DNA from: Oegoconia quadripuncta
Lineage: Eukaryota; Arthropoda; Insecta; Lepidoptera; Autostichidae
DNA length: 64,000 nt
Reading direction: 5' to 3'
NCBI GenBank assembly: GCA_949316235.1
Contig: OX438747.1
Span: forward strand, 3,534,501-3,598,500
A program made the translations under genes and the position numbers. This document shows positions 54,201 through 64,000 of the stretch, piece after piece; the stretch's first letter is position 1, and each line of letters begins with the position of its first letter. The notes beneath the pieces were generated by a model. That model searched no databases. It was not told where the DNA came from and saw only the letters and a list, made by a program, of their open reading frames with translations.

Positions 54201-54671
54201 AAAGACAAGACACAAGAGTGAACAGTCTGGGACATTGAAATGGTCTGCCCACAATGGTCAGTTTGTATAAAATTTTCACGGGACACACACTGAGCCTTCG
54301 TCTTGCTCGGAGCTCAGAATGTACTGGACCCGGTGATGTGTATATATATACTTTTAAACGTAAAAGGTATGCGCTCCGTCCAGTTATGTAAAGTTAAAAG
54401 TAAAACCTCCGAAAACATTCGGTTTCACAAAAAGCAAGAGCATGGAATACGAATGACTTTCCTTGGGCACCCAAAACCGGCTTTAAATTGATTCCGTCAG
54501 ACCATGAACTGATAAATGCAGTTTTTGTGGAATGGGGCTATACGGGGTGAATTTGAATTCTTGTAATTCCCATTAACTGGTGACGTCATTCATCACGAAC
54601 AACTTTACTCAAGGAACCATAGTCGAATTCGATCAAAAAAATTTCGGTTACCCATACAAAGTAAACCATTC
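54201..54671. other. Intergenic, no gene seen
   Basis: GGGGTGAATTTGAATTC (54546) to CCATACAAAGTAAA resembles 25040-25160. SINE-A14 is inserted at its end. Confidence 0.4.
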
Positions 54672-55008
54672 TTTTTTTTTTTTTATGCACGACGGGTTCG
54701 TACTTGACCTCAATCACACCTGATGTTAAGTGACGATGAGGTCGAAGGTGGAAGCGTACTAACCCGGAAACCCCAACACATTTGGGGGACTGGCTATCTT
54801 ATCACTGACAACCGGAACACAACAATGCTATTAACATTGCTGCTTGGCGGCAGATTTAGATAAGATGGTGGTAGCTAGCCAGGCGGACATTTTAATATGC
54901 CCTACCACCAACCAAACCGAGTACTTAAACATGTACCCCGCTGGGGATCGAACCCGCGACCTCCGAATCGTAAACTCCGTGTTGTTTACATTGAGCCACG
55001 GAGGCGGT
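54672..55008 (-). mobile_element. SINE-A, full-length copy A14
   Basis: TTATGCACGACGGGTTCGTA through ACCCCGCTGGGGATCGAACC and TTGAGCCACGGAGGCGG. All parts present, ~335 bases. Confidence 0.9.
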
Positions 55009-56056
55009 TTATTCTGGAGGCGGCGGCGGAGGCATTCTGAAACCACTTAAAGTGTGGTAGTCCGTTGGTGACTTCATTCCCTAATGAACCGCTTTTCACT
55101 AGGAACCATAGCAATTTTGATTAACCCGCACGAATAACGACGCGTGTTATATGTTTGGCGGTGTTATGTGTGTCCAGTCAGTATCTGGACTTATCTCAGT
55201 AATCCATGGACAGATTTGAGTGCGTTTTTTTTTATGGCAATTTATCCAACTTGGACATTTCGGCCAGTATCACGTCAATATCTTTAGAAACGACCGAATT
55301 TGGAGAAATATCAGATTAGGTGAAACAGTTTTTATATTAAATACAAAACTCTCGAAAATTCTCTTTTCAAATTTCGAAGTGCATGATGTCGTTAGAGTCG
55401 TCTCGATGTCTGGAGTGTCATAGGATACCTACATTTTATGGTTAAAAATCTAAAATGCAAAATATGCTGTCGGGTTCTGTGGTTTTTAAATACTTAAATA
55501 GTTATTTCTTGTTTTTATCTTTGATTTGAACCATAAAAGAAGTTACAAAATCGTAAAGCCCGGTCGGAGCGACCACGTCAATATTCCGGTCATATTTTCG
55601 CAACGCATCTCCTTGCGCAGAGAATATTATTATGAGCAATTTAAACTGACAGTTGTTTCTCCCTGTGCCTTATTAGGGTATGATTTATTATATCGAAACC
55701 ATTGCCACTCTATAATATGTTGAATTATTTTTTAGGGTTCGTTAGACAAATCGTAAAAACGCTTATAATTTCGTTACCCATGGCCCTCAGTCCGTATTTT
55801 ACAGGAAATATTTTCTTAAATATTTTTTTAATAGAAAACCGTTTATTAAGCTTTTTGTTTTCGTCACTACCTACTATATAAATTACTATTCTTTTGAAAG
55901 TATTCACAATTTAAGCCAGTAGGTTTAAATAGTTTACGAGTCATAGTTGATTATCTATCAAATAGGTAAATAAACCATAAGTGTTTAAAGTCGCGCATCT
56001 TGGAACAGGTGGAACTGATTTCCATTGTCAAACAAACATGGGCTAAAAACTATTTT
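55009..56056. other. Intergenic with repeat scraps
   Basis: Family Y/Z scraps at 55135-55230 and 55370-55500 (TTTCGAAGTGCATGATGTCG, AAAATATGCTGTCGGGTTCT). No gene. Confidence 0.4.
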
Positions 56057-56600
56057 TTTTATGCATAAAGGGTTAGTACTCGGCCTCAATCACATCTGAT
56101 GTTAAGTGAAGATGAGGCCGAAGGTGGAAGTGTACTGGCCCGGAAACCCCATCTTATTTGGGGAACTGGCTATCTTATCTCTGACAACCGGCACACATTA
56201 AATAAATAATTTATATACGTTCCTTAATCCTACAAAAAACTGTAAAAAATTGTATATGTTTTGCAAGTGAGGAAGAAACTTTAAAAACCGTTTTTTATTG
56301 CGAAAGCTACAATCGATATAATGTTACAATCATCATCTTATTTAAGAGCCATGCTCTTATCGGTGGACATTTTTCCATATCTCTGTTCTCCGGCTTCTTC
56401 CTGATACGGCACGACGTTCAACTTCTCTTTTATCTGCACCATGTAGCTCATTCTCGATCTGCCTCTTTTTCTTTTCCCCTCTATTCTTCCTTCTATTATG
56501 GTTTTGATGAAATCATCGTGTCGTATAAGTTGTCCCAGCATTTTCCCTCTTCTATTCTCATTTAGTAGTTTCAATAAAAAACTAAACTTAGATCGCCAAC
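56057..56600 (-). pseudogene. LINE-G copy G4 with SINE-A-like 3' tail
   Basis: Minus strand: KMLGQLIRHDDFIKTIIEGR then IEGKRKRGRSRMSYMVQIKE, KLNVVPYQEEAGEQRYGKMS and KSMALK with a stop. Its 3' UTR matches G3 closely and passes at the same point (ATTTATTTAATGTG) into the SINE-A tail (56057-56197). Confidence 0.85.
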
Positions 56601-56700
56601 CATCCACAGCCGCCTGTTTAGCTAGTCGATCCACTTGCTCATTTCCCATCACTCCAACATGGGCAGGAAGGCCATAAAGACCCATATGAAAGTAATAACT
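56600..56700 (-). pseudogene. RNase H fragment fused to LINE-G4
   Basis: In the same open frame, upstream of G4, lies GLYGLPAHVGVMGNEQVDRL then AKQAAVDGWRSKF, a RNase H motif (PAHVG..GNE..D.LAK.A) of jockey-like LINEs. The join to KMLGQLIRHDD falls at ~SFLLKLLNENRRG. Confidence 0.7.
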
Positions 56701-57432
56701 TAATTGAAAATTGATTTGGTTTTAATGTATTTACGGAAAAATAAACTAAAAGAAAATCAGTTCAAAAATAACTCTGTATTTTTAAATGTATATCTAATTA
56801 CGGAATCTTGCTGCCGTGTGTGATCCGACACGCGCCTGGCATGTTTTTATTTTATAGTCTTCTTAATGGACTCTCACTCGTATTCGATCGTCATCAATAT
56901 TATTTTTTTAATATTATTTCGAAACTGAAATAAGAATATTTTGACAAACCTGTAAGATAATGAGGGATCTTTTGTATTTTGTATACTTACATTACTTTGA
57001 ATATCCGAAACACTGCGTATGTTATGTGTGATACCCCGGTGTGTGTGGCGTCACCTATAACGTCACCTATAAACCATTTTGTGACGCTACTGAAGTTAAT
57101 GTGTACAATATTTTTACCGGTTATGGATAAAATTTGACTTTTTGATGACCCTGGCAACACAGCTTGCGAATGGATTAAAAAAAAACGGGCAAATGAGTGT
57201 AGGGTTCTGTAGTTGCTAGTAAGAGTGCAAGCGTTCTTAGGCTGCTATTTAAGAATGTTGCTCAAGCGTAGATCCGCGCTTGAGCATACTTAGAAAGAGT
57301 TGTCGTTATGCAACGCAAAGTACAAAAAGCAACCGTTTAGCTAGCAGAGGGGAGGACACTTGATTCCAACAAAAATTAGCACTTTGAAGCTCAATATTGC
57401 ACAAACGGAACCCTACAGTTTCCAGACATTAA
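56701..57432. other. Intergenic, no gene seen
   Basis: TGCTCAAGCG...CGCTTGAGCA (57258-57285) is a 10-bp stem hairpin. GGTGTGTGTGGCGTCACCTA is followed by a short repeat (AACGTCACCTATAA). Confidence 0.35.
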
Positions 57433-57480
57433 ATGCAATAGGAGTATTCTGCGACTTGTCCAAGGCCTTTGATTGATTTT
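57433..57480 (+). pseudogene. Tiny RT motif fragment
   Basis: AATAGGAGTATTCTGCGACT then TGTCCAAGGCCTTTGAT encodes IGVFCDLSKAFD, the first conserved aspartate motif of LINE reverse transcriptases (L.DL.KAFD). Nothing of the rest is readable. Confidence 0.6.
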
Positions 57481-58121
57481 GCCTATGCTCTCGATTTTAT
57501 GAATTCTTATTGGAGTAACCGAGTTCAGAGTGTGGATATCAGTGGTATACATAGCCATTTTTACGGTTCAGTGTTGAATATAAATATTGCTTGTATCCAT
57601 ACAAAATACTTACGGTGTTTTAGATAAACAAATTCGTAATCTAATAAACCAGACAACACATGACCAATTGCTAGGCGTTTGTTTTGTATCAAAATTGGTC
57701 ACGCTGCAATCCTCATGTTCGGTCTCTGACTTTATTATCTGTGGTAACCAGACACCTCTGACTACATAAAATACCTAACTCCTCCCATTTACTATTAATT
57801 TCCAATGACAAATAACGAACTTTACCTAGCCTAATCTTTACATGGATTAAATTATTTATTTTCCATTCTCAATACAAAATGGCTTTATTAATAGCAAAAT
57901 TATACTCATTGACGTGAAACTATTAAGTATTAATTTATGTTCAGAACTAGCCTGTGAACCGGTCCTGTTACTATTAAGAGCTTGCAATACTGGTGCTTTT
58001 GTGTTTTATTTATTTAAATAGGTCTTTTGCTAGGGCTGCCAGACGCTAGGAATTATCCGGATAAGTGCGATTTTTTTTTCCGGGGTATAAGATGTTGGGT
58101 AGAAAATACAAATAATATTAT
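57481..58121. other. Intergenic, no gene seen
   Basis: No supported gene. Confidence 0.35.
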
Positions 58122-58612
58122 AGCTTCTCGCCCGCGGCTTCGCCTGCGTGGAATAACTTCTCACTAACTAACTAAGTTAATTACTCACAAACTTTTTTTT
58201 TCTTTTTTATGCACGACTGGTTCGTACTTGACCTCAATCGCACATGATGTTAAGTGAAGATGAGGTCAAAGGTGGAAGCGTACTGACCCGGAAACCCAAC
58301 ACATTTAGGGGACTGGCTATCTTATCTCTGACAACAATGCTATTTAAAATTGCTGCTGGGCGGCAGATTTAGATAAGATGGTGGTAGCTAAACTTAAACA
58401 TGTACCCCGCTGGGGATCGAACCCGCGACCTCCGAATCGTAAACCCAATGTTGTTTACATTGAGCCACGGAGGCGGTTACTACTCATTTTATCGGGATAA
58501 AAAATATCCTATGTTCTACCTATATCCCAAATTTCATCCATATCCGTTCATCCGTTTCGCCGTGATTGAACAACAAACAACTATTCAAACTTTCGCATTA
58601 ATAATATTAGTT
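58122..58612 (-). repeat. CTAG repeat split by SINE-A16
   Basis: CTTCTCGCCCGCGGCTTCGC then GTGGAATAACTT (58122-58160) and, after the SINE, ACTCATTTTATCGGGATAAA to TTTCGCCGTGATTGAAC and TTAATAATATTAG. Confidence 0.65.
58200..58478 (-). mobile_element. SINE-A, copy A16
   Basis: TTATGCACGACTGGTTCGTA, GGGGATCGAACCCGCGACCT and TTGAGCCACGGAGGCGG. Has two internal deletions and carries the head. Confidence 0.85.
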
Positions 58613-59140
58613 AGATTAAATAGATAGACTATAAATTGAAAATTTAGAATACCCTAAGGAAGGTGGCGTATCTCGATGTAATGATGAAAGTCTTGCGAAC
58701 TTTTGAAGCACTATTTATGTGACTTGTGTATTTCGGTGGCATTATTTATGCATAATTTCTTGGAATATATAAAATATAATCAGAGGTAAATCAGTCCCTG
58801 CGCGTGAGAATGAGGATTCCAGTTACAGGTGACGTCAGAATGCTCACTTAAAATATTGAACTGATACTAATAGCTAAGCATAATTTTTTTCCTTTGCGCA
58901 CTACTTCAGCGCAGTTTTATGAGATTGTCAAAGAGCTGAATTTCATTTTGTGTATTTTAGAATAACGACGTCTTTTTTACTACTAGCATACATTGACAGT
59001 TACGATCTTCATGCCACGTGTATTTTTCCTTATTTTTACAAGCATTTATTTACTGTGCAATGTTCGTATATAGATAAGTATGTAAGTAAAAAATCATATC
59101 ACATATAATCGGGTTTAATATATATTTAACTACTAATTAC
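58613..59140. other. Intergenic, unclassified repeat
   Basis: TATTTCGGTGGCATTATTTA, a GAGGATTCCAG...GTGACG block and TTTTGTGTATTTTAG around 58700-58960 parallel 12960-13150; class unknown. Confidence 0.4.
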
Positions 59141-59347
59141 GAGTTTGCGGCACTTGCCTTCGAAACACTGGGCCTGTGGTCGTCCGACACTAAAAAATTC
59201 ATTAAAGAGGTGTCGGATTTGCTAATCCAAGCGTCAGGTGACCTCAGGGCGGGCGCCTTCTTTACACAAAGACTAAGCCTGGCGGTGCTACGGGGCAACG
59301 CGGCTAGCGTGCTGGGGACAATGCCGCAGGCACAGAATAATTATTAA
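59141..59347 (+). pseudogene. LINE C-terminal fragment (family T)
   Basis: No start codon. It reads FAALAFETLGLWSSDTKKFI then KEVSDLLIQASGDLRAGAFF, TQRLSLAVLRGNAASVLGTM and a stop. (A)FETLG.W......RAG.F..QR...A..RGNAAS..GT is a widespread C-terminal motif of metazoan LINE RTs. A short AT-rich tail follows. Confidence 0.75.
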
Positions 59348-59514
59348 TTATTCTACTAACAGGTAGGAGAGGTCGAACGAGGCGATACACTTTTTACAGT
59401 TATGTAAATATAATATATATTGTTTTTTATTATTATTATCTCTTAAGTATTGTATTTGATTATTTAATGTTATTATTTTGTCATTATGTAGGTAAAAAAA
59501 ACGTTTAGTAAATT

Positions 59515-60490
59515 TTCTCAATGTTATCTGATAAGATAAGATAATAAGTTTATTTGCAAGAATACAGTATGAACAAGATCTTAATAATTAAAAATAAGTA
59601 CATTGTATTCAGCCCGCAAGCAGACATGCAAATATAAAATATATTTTGAATCTATATCTAGACATATTGACTAATAATTATATTTTTAAATTCCAAATAT
59701 TCCTTAACACTATAAAAGCAATGATCTAGTAGCCATTTTGTCAGTATCGTTTTAAACCTATTACCATGCATTGATTTTATGTCATTTGGTAAACTATTAA
59801 ATATTGAAATACACATATTAAAAACGTTTTTCTCATAAATATTTTTCTTAACAAGTGGCTTATATAATGTACTCATAATCTTAGCTCTAGTCTCCCTCTG
59901 AACAACTTCGCTGCGTTTTTTAAAATATTCAGGGTGGGAGATAACAAAAATGAAAATATCTCTAATATACATGCAAGGCAATCGTAATATGTTAAGTTTC
60001 TTAAATAATGGCACACAACTATCATCAAACCATGCATTACAAATAGCTCGAACTTACTTCTTTTGTGCCTTAAAAGCGCTATTAATATCTACTTTATTTT
60101 ATTTTGTTTTGTTTTATTTCATTTTGATTATTCTAAAATGGTATGACGTTGACGTAACAATGGTTACATACTTATACTTTCTTAATTAATTTTGACATAC
60201 ATATAACAATATGTTTTACTATTGTATACAGGAATTTGTTTTTTATGTTATTATTTTTTGTTTTATGTTTGACAATCACTTTTATTTTAAATTTCATAAA
60301 TTTACGAAACTGTATGTATGACATGCTATTGTAAAAGTGAACTAAATAAATCTAATCTAATCTAATCTACTGAGTTTCCCCATAGAATAAGACCATAGTT
60401 GAGCACTGATGATACATAACCATGGTAAGCTGTTGTAGCGGCTTCCACGGATACTGTTTCTCTCAATCTGTATACATAGTATGTAAGTTG
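59515..60490 (-). pseudogene. LINE RT (family U) split by another LINE
   Basis: Minus strand: AATTAYHGYVSSVLNYGLIL then WGNSVD (60490-60366). After an insertion it continues INSAFKAQKK(stop)VRAICN, AWFDDSCVPLFKKLNILRLP, then EKNVFNMCISIFNSLPNDIK and VKEYLEFKN. The 3' UTR ends near 59520 in GATAAGATAAGATAA on the plus strand. Jockey/CR1-like. One in-frame stop and the insertion inactivate it. Confidence 0.8.
60094..60364 (+). mobile_element. LINE tail (family W) nested in U
   Basis: 271 AT-rich bases ending in an ATCTA-type tandem tail (CTAATCTAATCTAATCTA). ATCTACT at 60087-60093 and 60365-60371 is a 7-base target duplication. Removing it restores the WGNSVDINSAF frame. Confidence 0.75.
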
Positions 60491-60529
60491 TCCATTTCAA
60501 TGCAAAGCTTTTTTGAACCACTTCGTGGT

Positions 60530-60760
60530 ATTTGATTGAGCTGAAATTTGGCATATTTATGTAGGTTCGGTGACAATGCAATATTATGGTACCATCAAGG
60601 TGATCTGATGATGGAGCCGATTGTAGGGACTGGAACACCCTGATGACAAATGGCAAGATAGTCGAATTTGGGCTAGTTTCGTTTGTTGCTATTTTCATTA
60701 CACAAGATGACGAGTCTGAAGATGGAGCCAGAAGATTGCCACTGGAACTCCGTCATGGAC
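60530..60760 (+). repeat. Repeat family V
   Basis: TATTTGATTGAGCTGAAATT, GTGATCTGATGATGGAGCCG and GATGGAGCCAGAAGATTGCC; related to 32755 and 53105. Confidence 0.5.
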
Positions 60761-60847
60761 TTTATGTTACTCGTCTATGTGCTAGAACGATAATCATTGA
60801 TAGAGCATTAAAAGCCTATTTTTATAAGTATTTTTTAATATAAATAA

Positions 60848-61258
60848 TAATAAATAAATAATAATAATAAATATCTTTGCACATACACACAGCGCCATCT
60901 AGTTCCACACTAAGCAACTAGGCTTGTGTTATGGATACCAGATGGTTGATAAACTACACAAATACATTTTTTTTGTAAATAAATAAATAAATAAATAATA
61001 AATATCCTTAGACATACACACAGCGCCATCTAGTTCCACAGTAAGCAACTATATGCTTGTGTTGTGGGTACCAGATGGTTGATATAATACATAAATACAT
61101 TTTTTTTTGTAAATAAATACTTATTATAAATGAAAACATCCATAACTCGTGAAACACATGTCTGTATTCATCATACAGACATATGTCCTTAGCGGGATTC
61201 GATCCCACGACCTTTTAGTATAGCAGCAGAGTTTCTAACCACTACACCAAACATGTCG
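60848..61258 (-). mobile_element. Two SINE-B copies in tandem (B11, B12)
   Basis: A 3' half (60848-60985, CTTTGCACATAC subgroup) joins through TAAATAAATAAATAAATAAT to a full copy (60990-61258, CCTTAGACATAC subgroup, ending ACTACACCAAACATGTCGTC). Two subgroups meet at the TAAA-rich part of the body. Confidence 0.8.
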
Positions 61259-62647
61259 TCAAATATAGAACGTATTATAACTGTACTTACTTACGTATAC
61301 TATGTAGATGTGTAATAAACTATTTTACAATATGGCTTGCATAAGTACTGAAGGTATGATTTGATACCAATCTTGCCCGGCAGAGGCGTTACACATGACT
61401 GCTATCGACCCACAATCATGCGGTTTTGATTTCGAAATATAAAATCGACACTCAACATATTTTATACAATTACGCCATTATTTTCTCACGTCCACTGCGG
61501 GAGATGTCTATTAGGGTTCAATATATGTGATCGTAATTCTTATTGTGTTATTTGGTTCTGCACCTATTTCTCGTCCAAAGTAACCACTCTAACCACTGAA
61601 GAGTAGAGATGGGCGATAACTATCGTCAAACTGATAAATTAAACGTGATCTGCTATAAACTCTCGGCACGGTGACGGTTCCAAAATCACTGTTTGCATTA
61701 TTTATTTATTTTATTAATTAGGTTTACAAACGCTTGTTACATCGCTTAGAGTAATGAAGCCTTATGTATATTAGTTATTAGCTAAATGTACAAACAATTA
61801 TATGTAAACACCGGATGCATCAGATAAATTACATAAAAAATATTAAATTCAAAAACAAGAAAAAAGAAATAGCGAGAAAAAACTGTACCCATTTACCCTA
61901 AATAAAAGTTGATCATTCAAATAGAAGAGAAGCCCAGCTTACATACATAGTAGTATCACGAGAACCATCCCAAATTGGAGGTCAGAAACATCCCAAACAC
62001 AAGCGCTTAGGAATCCAAATATCATGAGCCTTCAATACATTATGTTAACACTTTGTAATATTCTGATGTGTACTATAGACAAGTGAGAGATGTTAATACT
62101 CATGCAACCCATCAAAACAAGTCTTGCAAGCAATACACATTATTATCATTATAATTACCGTTTTGTGACTGTGACATACCAACTAAACACTTTATTGCCT
62201 ACAAAAAAAAAACAATTACAGCGACCCTTATAGCTATTAATAAATAAGATATACCAAAGGCGAGCTTACCAAAGAGATATTTTCCGGAAACTCCGACATG
62301 GGACATTAACAATAGTTTAAATTATCATTGTAATCAGGAATATATGAAGGTACTGGAACGGTAAACGTTACAAAATCACAGTTATTTAGAAACAAACGTG
62401 ACGAACATTAAATTAAAAAAGAAGTCACGATGATTTTTCATTGTGATTTCTATGGAACCGGAGCAATGGGCACTATGATAAAAAAATAACGCAATTCCCC
62501 TTCTCAATTATTGGATTTAAGCGAGAACTCTTTTAGCTGCTAAAAAGGTAGCTTCATATCTGTGAGTAAGGTTCTACTGGGGCAGCTTAAAATCATTAAT
62601 CCGACACAAATCCACCAATCCGGACTGGACCCGCGTAGTGGATTTTT
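61259..62647. other. Intergenic, no gene seen
   Basis: A retroposon-like AT tail near 61695-61830; otherwise nothing recognised in ~1.4 kb. Confidence 0.4.
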
Positions 62648-63020
62648 TTTTTAATGCACGACGGGTTCATACTTGACCTCAATCACACCTGATGTTAAGT
62701 GAAGATGAGGTCGAAGGTGGAAGCGTACTGACCTGGAAACCCCAACACATTTGGGGGACTGGCTATCTTATCTTTGACAACCGGAACACAACTTTTACCA
62801 TTACCATACAATTACCATGAAATTAGTTTGTAAGAAGAAAAAAAAATTATTTGAAATGTTAATTTATATAAGTACAAGAAGTAATATCATGTTAGTTTGT
62901 GTGTCGTTTATTGGGTCAAATAAAATTTTTCTATTCTATTCTATTCTATTCTAACAATGCTATTAACATTGCTGCTTGGCGGCAGATTTTAGATAAGATG
63001 GTGGTAGCTAGCCAGGCGGT
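62648..63020 (-). mobile_element. SINE-A copy A17 split by LINE tail
   Basis: The tail part (62648-62792) stops at GGAACACAAC and resumes AACAATGCTATTAACATTGC at 62953, ending TAGCTAGCCAGGCGG. The tRNA head is lost. Confidence 0.8.
62793..62952 (+). mobile_element. LINE 3' tail with ATTCT repeat, nested
   Basis: 160 bases ending GTCAAATAAAATTTTTCTAT and about five TATTC units. The overlap AAC on both sides suggests a 3-base target duplication. Confidence 0.7.
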
Positions 63021-63163
63021 AATCTAAATTATCGGATCGAATTATGGCCCGTATCCTATGTACTATGAGGTTTCGGCAAGCAGCGTGGCATAAGCTTGGA
63101 TTATTTTATAGAAAGCAATCACCAAGCGATATATTGGGTAACTAACTTACTTCGCAATCTATT

Positions 63164-63602
63164 ATGTTGAGTCTATAAGGTCTTTACCTATGAAATTGGA
63201 GTTTTTTTTCTTCGTTAATCATATTTACCAATTCCTGCGATTTCCAAAGCTATATCCAAATTTGTTTTTTATTTGGAAAATGGAATATTATTTCAAGGTT
63301 TCACATGAAATATTTTTTAATTTCTGGGCAAAATCACATAATAAAAATAATTTGAACAGAGCTCTTTTCATGTGCTTCCCATAATCATTTCTTAGATTCG
63401 CTGAAACTTTTATAAAGCGGTTACTTTTAAAAATTAACGCTGCCTATACTTAACTTAATGTTATTCGATAATACACACAAAGTTCAGCTAAAGGATTTGC
63501 CGTTCCAAAAAAAAACAAAAATGTTTGTATGGAGAAAACAGTCTTAATGAAATTCTTCATACAAAACGCCAATGTCATAGGTAGAGACCTAATATTAATA
63601 AA
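63164..63602 (+). mobile_element. MITE family M, copy M3
   Basis: GGTCTTTACCTATGAAATTG at the left and CCAATGTCATAGGTAGAGAC then CTAATATTA at the right. Same orientation as M1 and M2. Confidence 0.8.
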
Positions 63603-63875
63603 ATCTTCATAGTCATGATACCAATGTTGTTTTTGTGGACAGCTATTTTATAGGTACGAGTACGGTTTGTACATGACTCAGAACTCGTTAACGGTTTCGC
63701 GATATCCATCAAAAAGTCCCGTGTTAGTGAAAATTTCACAGGAAAGCCTGGTTTAAAAAATTACGTTTTGGGAGAAGTTGTGGAACTTTAGGTTCAAATG
63801 TTATTTATGCTCCTTTATTATGCATGCATAATTTGTGATTAAAGTAAGTAAATTTTTAAATGAATTTACTTAAGT
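63603..63875. other. Intergenic, no gene seen
   Basis: No supported gene. Confidence 0.3.
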
Positions 63876-64000
63876 ATATATAAGTGGGCGGGTCATGGGA
63901 GTTGTGGGCAAATGCGTCCACTATTTGGACTCCTACAACCGCCAGACGCAAATGTGGCAGACCGCGAAAACGGTGGAGAGATGAGCTTGACAGTTTTAAT
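63876..64000 (+). pseudogene. RTE-type LINE C-terminus, runs off window
   Basis: YKWAGHG, then after a frameshift WELWANASTIWTPTTARRKC and GRPRKRWRDELDSFN to the edge. KWAGH...GRPR.RW.DEL is the RTE RT tail. No stop is reached before 64000. Confidence 0.75.

Noticed and set aside
63190..63384. Conserved small protein inside MITE M3
   Set aside because: M2 breaks the frame with stops, and M1 keeps only part of it through compensating indels. No codon-level constraint is apparent.

Overview
The window is eukaryotic nuclear DNA, AT-rich, intron-bearing and dense in transposon debris. The repeat types (several tRNA-headed SINE families, many 5'-truncated LINE tails, foldback MITEs, TTAGG-like runs) and the single CRELD gene point to an insect, most probably a moth or butterfly. 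That assignment is inference; no species can be named from the sequence alone.

Only one host gene is convincing: Creld (about 2650-6483, plus strand), an ER cysteine-rich protein with EGF-like domains. One long exon (3403/3415-4364) carries the signal peptide, the CRELD/WE region, EGF-like and furin-like repeats. Its 3' end can splice in phase to two different last exons. A tiny exon at 4450-4465 adds the ER-retrieval-like tail NEEL. A distal exon at 6294-6483 adds a two-helix membrane anchor. One insect gene could therefore make both a CRELD2-like soluble ER form and a CRELD1-like membrane form. A start-codon micro-exon ending ATG|GTAAGA at 2650-2652 joins in frame to 3403, and ER-stress-like CCACG and TGACGT cores lie just upstream. 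The intron between the alternative last exons holds a long inverted-repeat MITE nested in another repeat.

The rest (about 6.6-64 kb) has no supported host gene. I name families locally. SINE-A (head CCGTGGCTCAATG), SINE-B (head TTTGGTGTAGTGGTTAG), SINE-C (head TTGGTGTAGTGGATAG) and SINE-Q have tRNA-like A and B boxes. LINE families D, E, F, G, H and several RTE- and RNase-H-type fragments survive as C-terminal pieces and 3' tails. MITE families are M (three copies), N (two foldback copies), P (four partial or whole copies), a 757-bp foldback at 28.7-29.5 kb, and singletons. A repeat ending CCGCGGGCGGAAAGCTAGT (CTAG family) occurs about ten times. One Tc1-type transposase C-terminus with a DD34E spacing lies at 27.5-27.9 kb.

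The most informative structure outside Creld is that two independent LINE-G copies (51.4-51.9 kb plus, 56.1-56.6 kb minus) end in the same 150-base tail as SINE-A. This suggests that SINE-A borrows its 3' end from LINE-G. Many nested insertions with visible target-site duplications allow a relative chronology. There is also a perfect 38-bp-arm hairpin at 32251-32330. I saw no CRISPR array, no bacterial operon, no rRNA and no free-standing tRNA gene.
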